Below are positions 38,201 to 49,589 of a stretch of 64,000 nt of DNA, in pieces. The stretch is from Crotophaga sulcirostris (Eukaryota; Chordata; Aves; Cuculiformes; Crotophagidae). Positions within the stretch are counted from its first letter, which is position 1, and each line of letters starts with the position of its first letter. The stretch is taken from NCBI GenBank assembly GCA_013397455.1, contig VYZB01000031.1:4139189-4203188 (forward strand), written 5' to 3'. The notes under the pieces were generated by a model that worked only from the letters and a program-made list of their open reading frames with translations, was not told where the DNA came from and did not search any database. A program made the translations under genes and the position numbers.

Positions 38201-39490
38201 GCTTTATGCATGCTGTTAGTCACAGGGCCTGGATTTAAGCACGTTCTCTAGTGTTTCTTGAAACAGCATCTGAATTGTTGTTACAGTTTATAGGCATCCT
38301 TTTAGATGGTTATGACGCATACATGTAAGTGCTGGAATAGAATCAAAGAGGTAAACTTTCATTTCCTGCTGCATTGCTTTGTGTTAAACAAGGAAAAACT
38401 ATCCTTTTCTATGACTTTAAAGCTATGAAAGATCAGCCAGTGGATAACTGTGAAGACATAGAAATAATCTATAAAGGACAGGCTGTCTTTTCTTTTTTTT
38501 TGCTTTAAGCAACATGCAAAAAAACCCATTGTGACCAACTGCTCTATGGTGGCAATATTTTCAGTGACTGGGGTCTGATGTCTGTTGCGTAAGACTGGGA
38601 TGTCTATAGTAATATTGTTTATAGCAGTACAGAAATCTGTTGTGTTTGAAAATTAACCCAGGGCTTAATTTTTTTCTGTCTTCAATTGTGTGTTTCCTAG
38701 AAAGGATCCAATGTGCCCATTGGCTTTGTAAGCGAAGAATCAGTTTCTGGTGTTCTTGATCTCTAGATCAGCTAGAGTTATCAAACACTAGAGAGTCTGT
38801 TGGGTGTGTAGGTGACGATCAGAGACAACCAAGGTTGGATGTCCATGACTATAACCATTGCAAGCCAGAAAGATGGCAAGAAAATGACTGACTAAAAGGA
38901 TACATACTTTTTTTTTCTTTCTTTGAGATGGTTTCCGTGGTGGCAAAGGTTGCCACTGTCAGTGCTCTTCCTCTGCTGCATTTCTTTCTAGAAACTGCTG
39001 TGTTTTCAGCCCTGGTAGGGAAGGGCAAAGTGATTGGGCAGCTTTGGACTTAAGGTAAAGCACAGTAAAATACTGAAATATTCTCTGAAGTGCAGGACTA
39101 GAGCTGCAAATAGATGTGTATCTGCATGGCTGTGGCATGGGCTGCTTAACCCTGTAGCTGCTTCCCTAGGTGAGGTGGTAAAGGAGCTGCCCAAGCTGCA
39201 CATCCCTTAGGGCCAGAGTTATCTGCTGAAATTCTGTGCTCTTCCAGCAGTCTCAGCTTCTGCCAAACTGTAAATGCACCTGGGCACAGAGTATTGAAAA
39301 GCAAGTAAGGCTGACGAGTTTTGCATCATTAACCACACAACATCATGGGAGGAGAGCTGAAGCTAAGACAATTGCCAGATGCCCTTGGGGACTGGAATCT
39401 CACTTGAAAGACTTATGCTGATTTATTATCTACTGGTTTTCCAACTTTTTCCTGATGTTTCTTTCTTTGCCACCTTCCAGCAGAATTCTC
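35210..39490. other. Unique non-coding sequence, no gene seen
   Basis: Open frames are all under 80 codons. An A-rich low-complexity tract with AAACC units lies at 36488-36522. A compact hairpin (CTCTAG/CTAGAG, loop ATCAG) lies at 38761-38777. No exon, repeat or RNA gene was recognised. Confidence 0.5.
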
Positions 39491-39498
39491 TGTGTTTT

Positions 39499-39540
39499 AA
39501 ACCCTACAATTTGGTAAAGAAACCCTACAATTCAGTAAAG
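39499..39540. repeat. 21-bp direct tandem duplication
   Basis: Two adjacent 21-base units (39499-39519 and 39520-39540) share AAACCCTACAATT and GTAAAG and differ at only two positions (TG versus CA in the middle). The near-identity implies a fairly recent slippage duplication in otherwise unique sequence. Confidence 0.9.
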
Positions 39541-40521
39541 TATTATTACTTATAAAGATTGCTCGAGGGAAGTTACTGTCTTTTCCCACATTTCTGGGTG
39601 GGGACCTGGGCAGTGTTATTTAGCTTTTAAAGAGGAATCCCTGGATAATTGAAAATGACTCTTTTTTGCTACCGACTACACCTGGAACAACCAGAGATAA
39701 TAGTTATTAGTGCTTGCTGTACACTTGTGTACAGTAAATCAGTATTATGCCATGCTTTTTACCTGCATTTTATTAACAAGAAAACAATGCAGTATTATTT
39801 TCAGTGAAGTTTTCAAGCCCATAGGAACAGAGATTACCATCTGGACCAAACTAGTAGTCCAGCTTATTTCACTTTCATCTCTGACAGCTGCAGAACCTGA
39901 AATTAAAGATTGCTTTTCTTTTTAAGCTTGGGGGCATCACTCCATCCGTAATTTTGGCTAATATTCAGTGTTTGTCAGTGCTGCTTTCCTGCAGGTGATG
40001 TAGCCATGACCTGGTTTTCTCACAGTGGCAATGACAAGGTTTTGTGTGCTGTTTCAGTATAAAATCAACAATTGGTAGTAACAGCCTCCTGGGGGAGGGC
40101 TGAAGATTACTGTGAGTTTTTGTTATGATGAAATAAAAAGTGGATGATTAGACAGAGAGCTGAAACTAATTTTATTCAATCAACAGTTCCATTCTGAGAA
40201 ATCATTGCAGACATTATCTGCCCTTATATTTTAGCATTGCAACAAGGCTTTTAGTTTCAAGTACAACTAGTGGCCTTGGGGCACTTTTAGACCACTTATG
40301 TACTGCCTTTCTATGTTGTAGCTTTTGAAAATATTTGCTTTTTGGGATTTTCTGAGAGTTGTGATATTAATTCCTGCTGCTGCAGTTGAGTCAAATATAC
40401 TGTCTTGACATGTAGTCAAGATGAATTTCAGAAGCAGGGATGTTAGTGACTTGGGAGTGTTTAAGTATCAAAGTTTTAATGGATTTTCTTCATTTTACAG
40501 ATTTAATCACCACACAGTAGG

Positions 40522-40593
40522 CATGTCATTGATTTTTAAGCATATTTCATTATTGACTCCAATTGGGACTTCATTTTAAAAATCAATGGCATG
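40522..40593. other. Hairpin with 18-bp stem, possible miRNA precursor or MITE remnant
   Basis: CATGTCATTGATTTTTAA (40522-40539) is the inverted complement of TTAAAAATCAATGGCATG (40576-40593) with a single G-T wobble. The two arms are separated by a 36-base loop that itself contains the palindrome CCAATTGG (40559-40566). Transcribed, this gives 17 Watson-Crick pairs plus one G-U pair. The stem is shorter and the loop longer than in most pre-miRNAs, so a decayed inverted-repeat transposon is an equal alternative. Neither arm matches a miRNA I recognise. Confidence 0.8.
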
Positions 40594-40599
40594 ATATGG

Positions 40600-43500
40600 C
40601 TATGCATCTTTCTAGTGTGTTCTGCAGTTTGTGCAGGGTCGTGAATTGGTCATTGGATTGTATTAATTCTACGAAGTGGTCATAGATACAGTTTATATGG
40701 AAAACACTCCAGTGCCCAAAGTAGATTCATAATTTTTGAGTGTCTGAAAGAGAGAAAAAAACGTAACTACAGATTAATTTAGTAAAGTGCCTGTTGATAG
40801 ACATGGCAGATTGAGAGAAGTGAAATGGCTTTGCCACCGCTGCCATTTTGCTGACAGGAGGGCATCTGTGAAATGGGCTCAGAGTTCATCCTTTGCCCTC
40901 AGCGATCTGCTGTTAACTTTGGTGCACAAAAGGTCAGTGGTACCTTAGCGAATTTTAGGATCTCGGCGGAAGCCCTTTTGATCTCATTTCGCCATCACTT
41001 ATCACTCTCTCTGGAACTGTGCTATCAGTATTTTCACCTGATCTCCCCGTACATGACTGTCTGCTACCATTTCTGACACCAGCAGGGATCTTAGAGGCGC
41101 AGGAAAAAAAAACCCCAAATCACTGAATTTACTTAGTTCAAAGTTATGCTTACCATTTTGGGTAGTAAATTGAAAGAAGAAAGTTGAATTTCATTTTTGT
41201 GTTTCTACAGCTTCACTTGGACATGTAAAATATAGAAAAGAAAATTGAGATTGATGTTAATAGAGTGTTGAGTAAGAGACAAAATTTTGTTAGCATCGTT
41301 TTGTGTAGGGGACAGTTTGATACAAACCAGACAAGTAAAGGAGTTTGATGACGGATGTTTAGAAGCTGATTGAGAGATTTATCCTTAAGGCACGAAGAAG
41401 GAATGGATGGATGTAGGAAATGGTGTGGGGGGATTAACTGCAGTTTGAAGAAAGGGAGGAAAGTGAAGATAACTGACAATAGTTTGTAGCAATGATTTGT
41501 ATCACAAAAATATTTCCAACCAATGTTTCCCACCCTGAGGTTTCCAGGATATAGTGACTGGAAGCAATGCCTTTACTCTGTTTTAAATAAAGATAGGTGA
41601 ATACAGAAAAGTACAAACTAATCAGAAAATCATCTGAAATTGATACAATGAATTTCTTGCAGGCATGTAAATGTACTAGTTTTATTGGGGGGAGGGTCAG
41701 AAATAGGGAAAATTAATATAATCTCATTCTGCATCATTTGTGCAGACTGAGTAGATTAATGACAAAGGGAGATGATGTCTGTTTTGGCTTTTGACATTTT
41801 AGCAACAAAAAATATGTTATTTTATCCGCTTGGCATTCCCAGCAGTAATTACAGTATCTCACAGTCTGGTTTAAGGAGCAACGTAACATTTAGTTGTATC
41901 AGGCACAGCATAACACTTTCAGATTGATAAAAATTTATTGACTAAATCTTCTGTATTCATATGGGACAAGATTCAAGAACATATAGATATAGATATATAG
42001 TGTTGCTAGTGGCAACACAGTAAAAGGAGTTGTCTAAACTCCACCACCTGTCCATAAGATGTCTGCTTTACCTGTAACAAATTTGTAAGAAACTGCAAAT
42101 GCCTGTCTGACATTTATTGTTTGCAGTCCAAGGACTGACACCTCATTAATTCCTCCTGGGACTTCACTGTCCATGACAGTTTTGAGTTACTGTAAACAAT
42201 ATGCTGAAAAATTTGCTCATCATATTTTACTGTCAGGAACCTTTCTTCTGTAGCCTTTCCTGTTTGTGTTACAGCAGTCTGTAGTGGAGGGCTTACTGGC
42301 ATTCATATCTAGCTGTGTTTTCAGAAGAGATCATTATTTTATAATAAGGACATCTAAAATGAAAGGTATTAAATTTTGCAAACTCTGTCACTGCCAACTG
42401 TTCTAAATCCTAGTGCTAATTCACATTATTCATTTTACTTAAAGCCATAAGTCAAAGATTTCTTGTCATCACCTTGATGTCCTATTACAAACTTATTGCA
42501 TATTTCCTTCTAAAAGGTACCAGTGGAGACTACAATTAGTGTTTTTTTGGAGTGTAATAACAAAACTCATCATTAATGAACAGTTTATTCCCAATATTTT
42601 AAGTGATAACTTTTGTAATATTTCAAAGGCACTGGCTTTATTTGCCTTGAAAACAAGTATTGAATTTGGTTCAACACCATGGATAAATAATAGTTAGAAT
42701 GCCAAGAATAAATGAATGGTTTTCTTCATGATTTTTCAGGCAGGAGTCACTTAATCTCATTTTAGCATTTATCATAAAGTGCAGAGGTACTTGGAGAGTA
42801 ATTTTGTATTGTAATCATTCACAACAGACTTATGTTGTTTTAGTGCATACATAATTTGGGAACAAATTGCTCAAATTGTTTTGGGGAGTATGCTGTCCAG
42901 TATTTAAGAAATAATAACATCTGGAATCCCTGTTTCACAACTTTTAGTGCACGACTTAAATATAATGAGTGCCTTTAGCTAGGGTACACACAGCACAGAC
43001 AAAATGGCATGAAATAAGAAAGACATGAGTCACTGGGAAAATTCTTTATAGAAATAGCCCCCTGTGAGGGACTTTTATTTTTCTGAATGCTGTTTTATTC
43101 TAATGGACTTTTCTGCTCAAGGGTATAAAGAGGGTCGGGTTGGGAATGTGAATTTATAGATTGCTGCAGCTCTCTCCTGCCTTGTGGTGTGCTTGCCTAG
43201 GTGCTTTTTTTAGCAGGTGGGGAGACTTTGTGGTGCTGGAGAGCCAGGACCTGCCCTGAGGTCTCCAGCAGATGCTTTTTCTGTAGTCTCCATACCGATT
43301 GCTGAAAGAGACTTTAGGTGCCTAAAATTAGCTATTGTGAACACTCAGCTCCAGAGATCCTATTGCCTGTGTGGATTCAGGTACTTCCCATGCTTGACTT
43401 ACTCTCAAACACATTAAGCTACACCTGTGGAAGATCCTTGCTGTGGACCCAGAAAATAGTCGTACTGAGATTGCTGTGAAATAGTGTGTTGTAAACTACT

Positions 43501-44720
43501 GTCCTAACTCATTTTCTGCCAGCTTTCTTGTAGACAGCAGGCCTAATTTAAAACACTCGTAAACCTGGCAATAGTATCCTATACTTACTTCTGCAGTGAT
43601 ACTACTCATGAGTTGTAGTGATATTTTTTGACATAGCTTTGTAACTAATTATTTTAAGCAATACTTTTGTTAAGAGTGCAAATTGAGTTAATTGTTGGTA
43701 GCTTTTTTTTTTCATTTGTATCATGTAAAGGTCTGATGAAAGCCCCTTTCTCAAGTGCAGTGATGTTGGAAAGAGATTTGCCAAGAGCTACGTTCAAAGA
43801 ACTAACAGGTTTGCCAGTGGAAAAAAGATATATATGTATATGTATTTGGGAATTCAAGTGGCTCTCAGGAACCATTACCTTGCCTGGTTAACCAAGCTCT
43901 TGGTTTTGAACACAGGCCAGAGTGTAATTAACTGAAATTAATGTGAGAATGGTGTTAAAAATGAGAAAAGCAGCTAAACAGAGAGGAGAAGGGAGGCTGC
44001 CCCTTCCCAGTGGAAGCAATAAATTTTGGAGATAGACTTAGGCACATGCGTCTCTGAAGGCTATGAAGAGGTGGAGCAAGTGCTTGTATATGTGACAGGT
44101 CTCTCTATTTTGCACATATAATCTCTTTAGGGCTTTCTGGCTCAGGAGAAGCCGTTACATCACACCTAAATGGTAGCACCAGAATTATGTCAGAGCTTCC
44201 TTCGGAACAGAAGTCTTCTTTTGTGTCTTTCCACATTTGGAAATTTGCAATTTGGCTTTCACTTAGCCTACTCTTTTTTCACACGGATTACATATGGGGC
44301 ACTCATATAATGGGTCTCTATGAACCAGACATTTCCCATTGTATTTTCTGCTTGAGGCTCTCATATATGATGGTTTCTTCACCATTTGCTTTTTGCAGAC
44401 CTGATACTCATTCCATATAGCCCCATCCCTGATGACCATAACACCAGAAAAAAACTTTTCACTTTAAATTGTTTATAGACAAAGCTAAAGAGCTGAAGTG
44501 GATTTGTGACCCTTTCTGTGTAAAGTAATCTGTAGAATGGCACGATGATTTTGAAAAACTCAGTCATCTCCATGGGTATTGGTAATACAAAAAGCACATT
44601 TAATAAGTTTTTCAGGAGCCACTTTATTACTCTTATCATTGTTCCTAGTGGTAGCTTACTGTAATGGACTGAGCATATAAAACACCCCCAGGAACTCCTG
44701 TGATTAAATTGGATTTCTCA
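40600..44720. other. Unique non-coding sequence, no gene seen
   Basis: Frames reach 106 codons (41213-41533, minus) without any recognisable domain. A short (TAGATA)-like tract lies at 41981-42000. A segment around 43308-43345 (CTTTAGGTGCCTAAAATTAGC) recalls the 'ttaggtgcctaaatttagc' motif of old amniote repeats but is too short to assign firmly. Confidence 0.5.
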
Positions 44721-44724
44721 TAAT

Positions 44725-44855
44725 GATTTGCACTGTGAACTTGAGAGAATCATTTAAAGCCCACCTGTGAACCTCTGTTTCCATTTTGGAGCAACTAATT
44801 CACAGAATTAGTGCTGAAATAATGTGATGACTCTGGTGAGCAAATGCTTACAGCC
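44725..44855 (-). repeat. MIR-like (CORE-SINE) fossil, antisense orientation
   Basis: CTGTGAACTTGAGAGAATCA (44733-44752), TTTAAAGCCC, CCTGTGAACCTCTGTTTCCA (44764-44783) and later ATAATGTGATGA (44820-44831) fall in the order of the antisense MIR consensus ('tgtgaccttgggcaagtcacttaa...cctcagtttcc...taatgagatga'). Inside it lies a perfect small inverted repeat, ACTAATTC/GAATTAGT with loop ACA (44794-44812). The copy is diverged and has no clear ends. Confidence 0.5.
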
Positions 44856-44859
44856 TGGA

Positions 44860-46430
44860 CCTTGATCTGTCCCTGCTTGCTTCTGTAAAGAGAAATTGGA
44901 TGCTTACGTGTCTCACAAATTATTGTGAGAATTGTCTGTTTGGCGTTTAAAATCTGGTAAAACCCAATTCTTTATGAAGGAAGAAAAAAGGAAAAGACTA
45001 ATTACAATTGTTCTTCTTTTTGAAAGACAAAGTAAGCAGGCATCTTTTTCTGTAATTTCTAGAGTTTATGGGGCTTTTTCATTTTCAATTTTATTCTTTC
45101 GCCACTTTATCTTTGGCAGCATATATTTAGAATTAAGTATGCGTATTTTCAAATTCACCAGTGAAATACATAAAAAGACAAAGCAGTGGGATGAAGCACA
45201 CAGTTTAGTGTTTTTCTGGCCTCATGCCCTGCTAATTGTGAGAAGTAGAGAATGGCATACTGAAGACAGGTCGTTGCACGAGGCAGAATCCGCTTTGTGC
45301 CTGGAAGGGACAATTACATGCAGTGAAGTCTGCTTTGCACTCTGTTTTTCTTTTTTCCTGGCATAACTTATGCATCTGATACTGAAAATCTGATCCAGAA
45401 GGTTTTACAAACAAGCCCTAGAGGCTGCGTGTATGCTAAAATAGCACTTTATATTTTGTTTACATCCCTTGCAGAAGACTGGTATGATATAAATTACTGG
45501 TTGAGAGATCCTATTTCTGTACTTGCTTTAGACACATGCTCATTTTAGCCTCTTAGTTCTGGAGTCTTAATAAATAAATAAATAAGAAGCCTTAGAAAGT
45601 TCTAAGCAGAAATAACCATTGCTTTATATTACCACCTTTTGGCCAAGCAGGCACAGTTAACAGCTCTCACTCTCTAAGATCTGTACGCACATTTTGCTGG
45701 CTAAACTTGTGACTCAAGCAGCAAAATTCAAGCATTCAGTAGTTACTGAAGGTGCAACACGTTCATGTTGGCAGTTTCACATCTTCTTTTCAGGCGTTTA
45801 CTTTTTATCAGCCTTGTTGATGTTCAGCCATTGCAGATGTGTTTTGTGATTAGTGTGTTTGTCCCATTGAAGTGAGGAGTAAATTTGAACATAGCTACTG
45901 CTGTATCTCTAACAGTGTGTCAAGCAGAAAGCACAGCATTAGTAAATATTGAGTCCTAGTTAGTCGTCATAAATGGCATTTAATCATGAGACTCAGATCT
46001 GAGTTTCCATTTAGTCTAAAGGGGCAAGAAAAAGGATAGGTTTGGGATTTGTCGTTTCACATGAGAATGAGCTGTTCTAAAGGAGCCCCAGTAAAGCATC
46101 CACCTTCATGTGTTATATCATTGTATCTCATTGTAGTCTTATCAGAAGAAGTGACAGGTGGGTGTGCAAACACGTTTACATAGTTACTGAAGGCTTATAC
46201 ACACCACAATAAAATGAAATATAGTTCAACTGAAAAGGAAAGTGAAGACTTGGGATTCTTGGTGAACCAACCAGTTTGAACTATTCTTAAAGCTAGATTC
46301 AAATTCATTTGAGTAATGTAGTTGTTACTAAGTAATGTGTATATGAAAGCAGCTAACAGTTCCGATGCTTTCTCTTTTAGCTGGCTGTAGACCCCTATAG
46401 GAAATTAGGTTGGTTTGACAGCAATTGTTT
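44860..46430. other. Unique non-coding sequence, no gene seen
   Basis: A 144-codon frame at 44932-45366 (plus) shows no domain I recognise and begins in AT-rich unique sequence, so I treat it as chance. A (TAAA)n microsatellite of about four units lies at 45570-45585. Confidence 0.5.
45570..45585. repeat. (TAAA)n microsatellite
   Basis: Four TAAA-type units in a row. Short tetranucleotide repeat. Confidence 0.8.
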
Positions 46431-46599
46431 CCAGCAGTTCCATGCTGGCAATACTCAGGCATTTCGTCATCCTCTAGATGTTTGCTTAGAGATGTTTAAA
46501 TGTTTTTTTCTAGATTAGAGCCTTTCTAATTTATTTTATTGCTCTGCAATTTCATAAATTCTTATTCCCTTAATTTGTCCCTTCCTTTCCTCCTGCCTG

Positions 46600-46950
46600 T
46601 CCTTTGGGATTTCTCTCATCATCCAAGAATTCTTCAGGAGAATGATTGATATTTCCCTGGACTCTCTGGAGTGATTTCATCAGACTTCACTGACAATTCT
46701 TTTACCTAAATATGTTCAAATGCATTTTCTCACTTTTCTCATCCCTTTTCTGTTGTTGCAATTAATTGTATTAGGGGTTTGATCAAAATGGAATGTTTTT
46801 TGTGAAGAGTGAAACAAAAAGACATTGAATGCATCAGTCATCTCCATTTGTCCATTACTTTACTATTTATATGTAAAGGACTTTCCTTTTCCTTCATTTT
46901 TATTGCTAGCTTCTTTTTTTACTCCCATCTTTTCTTGCAGCATTTTATAA
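46600..46950 (-). mobile_element. Possible ancient CR1/L3-type LINE fragment, antisense
   Basis: AGAGTGAAACAAAAAGACATTG (about 46806-46827), then CATCAGTCATCTCCA (46832-46846) and AAAGGACTTTCC (46876-46887), align by eye with the antisense of the CR1/L3 ORF2 region between endonuclease and reverse transcriptase ('agtgaagcaaagaaggcattgagtacctcagcctttt...'). The fragment is badly decayed, with no readable frame, and its ends are approximate. It lies about 2.3 kb from the clearer antisense CR1 piece at 49.2-49.6 kb, in the order expected if both were parts of one element only if rearranged. Confidence 0.4.
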
Positions 46951-46959
46951 TGTATCCTC

Positions 46960-49190
46960 ACACCAGAAGGCTGTGAAATCACTGTCAGGCTAATAACCCA
47001 TTAGTTCACTAACTGTAACCAAACAGTAACTATTGTTTGTTCTGCGTGATACTCAGGAAAACCTGAAACAGATAGCAGAGAAGATGCTCTCTACCTCTCT
47101 GTTATTTGTTGGCTTGTTATTTTTTCTGGCCTACAAGTATGCTAGAAAACAAATGCAAAACAAATGCACGCACAAAAAAAAAAAAAGGAGGGAAATATGT
47201 TTCTAAGCTTGCAATTTTGGCAGTGTTATTCCATGGAAGGCTGTGCTTGCATCAAGCTTTGCCTGTTTTGAGGGAGTCGTCAACTGTACTTGTACGCACT
47301 CCTGTGAGGACCTGGAGTGCAACTGCATCTATGTTTTTCTCCGTGGTCTTTCAGGTGTTTATGTTTCTGGGCCACCATTTCCACCCTTGGTTTGGGTTCC
47401 TCACCTCTTTAGTTTGCCAACTTGCTACTTATTACAGAGCAATAATCTCTGTTTTATTTAGGAAGGATATTTTGGCTTTGTTTTATTCCTGTCTCCTCTT
47501 TGTTTTTCTCTGTGGAAAGGGAAACATTTGGCCTGTTGTCAGAAAGTGACAGCAAAAAAATCCTTAAAAGGAAAGTGGTAAAAGAAGTGCATATGGCAAG
47601 AACTATATATATTGTGGACATTACAGAGTGTCTGTTCCATTGAAATCCAAACCATCGGGCTGTGTGGGTGGTTAGAGATGAAAGGATGATCTGATAGCAG
47701 AGAGAGGATAAAAGATAAGTGTAAGTGACAGTTAAGTCTTCAACTATATTTAAAGTGGCAACTGTGTGTTCCTAAGCGTTGAGTGTAGGAGAGGGCAGAT
47801 CCAAATAGGGGTGAACTGGTGAAGCTGCATCAGCTTTTGTGGCACTCTTTTCTGAAAATCTGGAAATACCTTCCAGTTTTATGCATTAATTCCATTGACC
47901 TTTGCTTTTGCTATTTGTAAAAAGAAAAATAAACAACCAAATAAACAACAGAATCTTACAATGGAGCTATCTTGTTTGCAGAAACTAACACACTGGACAA
48001 AACTATATATAAAAATGTGGCCTATGCATGAATAAAAGCATGTTATATAAGCTGCTAAGTAATGCTGGTGTCAGTTCAGTTTTTAATTTGAAAAGAGAAA
48101 GAAGCACTTTGAATGTGTAATTAACTTCTTCAAATTGCCTGCGAAACTATGATCAATCATAATTCATTTTATTTTGAAATTTGCATCCATAGACTCTAGT
48201 ACACTGAATAAAATCACAGATGTTACACAATTAAAAATAAATTTTCAAAATACAGTTTTCAGAGGAGAAGGTCACAAAAGGAATCCTGCAAGTCTTAATT
48301 TCAGGTGTACAGAAATGTAACAGGGAAACCTTATTAACAGTTTTACTCCCTGACTACATTATGGTTTTCTTGCAGGTTTTAGTACTAGTGATTTTTTAAA
48401 GTTCGTAACTTTCTTTTAGCTCTAGCAGATGTGTGCATCAAATGTTTATAGGCAAAAATATTTTCACAAAAAAATGAGATCTTTTGAAGTAGTAAGAATT
48501 TTTATTATGTCTGTTTATGCACAAAGCATTTGTTTTTGAAACACTGTGGGCATATAAACATTAAAGAAGTAATGCTGTATATTCACAACATGATGTGTCT
48601 ATCACTTTTCTTTGTCAGAATTTCTCCCCAAGTGATACTTGCAATTGTAGAGTTCCTAATAGTTTACCCAGCTTTATACTTCTGATGGCATCCTGGAGCA
48701 GTGATTTAATGTTCTGCCGGGACTACTTTCAGTGTTTGGCTTCTTGAGTGCTACAACATTACTCTTGGTTTATTTGTGCTGCAATTGTTTCGCCTTCCCT
48801 TATTATTTCTTCCTTCCATCACTGGGATAATAGAGTATAATTCTCTTAAGAATTAGAACGGAGAAAAAAAAATCTTGTTTTCTTGTCAGATATGCATAGA
48901 TTATAAGGCTGGAGAAGAGGATTGTGATGAACTCATAATAGGCCTTACGGAAGAGTCAAGATATGGAAGTATCCTGACTTTAATGTCTTAATTTAATTTT
49001 GAACCGGAATACATCTTAGAAAATCCATCACTATTTTGTAAGGTCAATAAAGTTCCAGTTACATTGCTGTTAACTTTTGCACCTTAATTCTCGCCTGAAT
49101 TTATCTGACTTCCTTTTATATCCATTTTCTTTAATCTGGAAGGTTAAAGACTCTGTAATGGTGTATTAGGAGCTCATGCTTGGTTGATTA
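46960..49190. other. Unique non-coding sequence, no gene seen
   Basis: A 147-codon frame (47106-47549, plus) includes a poly-lysine stretch from an A-run at about 47174-47186 and hydrophobic segments. No family is recognised and it looks like chance. Very AT-rich sequence follows, with no exon-like structure. Confidence 0.5.
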
Positions 49191-49194
49191 TACA

Positions 49195-49580
49195 GTCAGA
49201 ATCAAAGAGTAATTCAGAATGGAAAGGAACTGTGGAGACACCCTGTCCAAACTCCATGCTCAAAGCTTTGCTGAAGTGAAGGTCACTAGTATCTGCTGGT
49301 CCTCCTTCATCCTCTGAGTCATAGAAAGCAACCAGGTTTGTCAGGCAAGATTTTCCCTTGGTGCATCCCGATGATCTCTCCAGTTACCTTCTTGTCCTTC
49401 ATGTGTTTGGAGTTGTTTTTTTAAGGATTTGCTTTATGATTTCCCCACAAAATGAGGTGAAGCTGACCAACCTGTACTTTCTCATATCCTTCTCATCTTC
49501 TTTCTTGGATGTGGGTGTAATTTTAAGTTTTTAAAGATGACAGTGCAGTGGCATTAGGTGGCTGCCCAGCACCCTTAGTT
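49195..49580 (-). mobile_element. CR1 LINE reverse-transcriptase fragment, antisense, decayed
   Basis: Read on the minus strand, this is collinear with the CR1 ORF2 reverse-transcriptase domain. KITPTSKKEDEKDMRKYR (about 49540-49487) precedes YRLVSFTSFCGEIIKQIL (about 49492-49439), which equals the family's NYRPVSLTS-PGK-MEQ-L block. A frameshift in an A-run at about 49430 follows, then KHMKDKKV, CACCAAGGGAAAATCTTGCC and CTGACAAACCTGG (matching KGKSCLTNL), and lastly LHFSKAL at about 49290-49270 in place of the catalytic LDFSKAFD. The catalytic Asp has become His. The copy lacks endonuclease, C-terminus and 3' end and is much older than the copies at 15.8 and 20.4 kb. Confidence 0.85.
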
Positions 49581-49589
49581 GTCGAGAGT

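Noticed and set aside
44932..45366. 144-codon plus-strand open frame
   Set aside because: No recognisable domain and no exon signals; expected occasionally by chance in 64 kb.
47106..47549. 147-codon plus-strand open frame
   Set aside because: Contains a lysine run from an A homopolymer and no recognisable family; no splice or promoter context. Chance frame.
49195..49265. Resemblance of this stretch to an antisense CR1 3' end ('...agaatggaaaggaac...ccaaactcc...')
   Set aside because: The minus strand reads collinearly through the reverse-transcriptase LDFSKAFD region into this stretch, so it is internal ORF2 sequence, not a 3' terminus.
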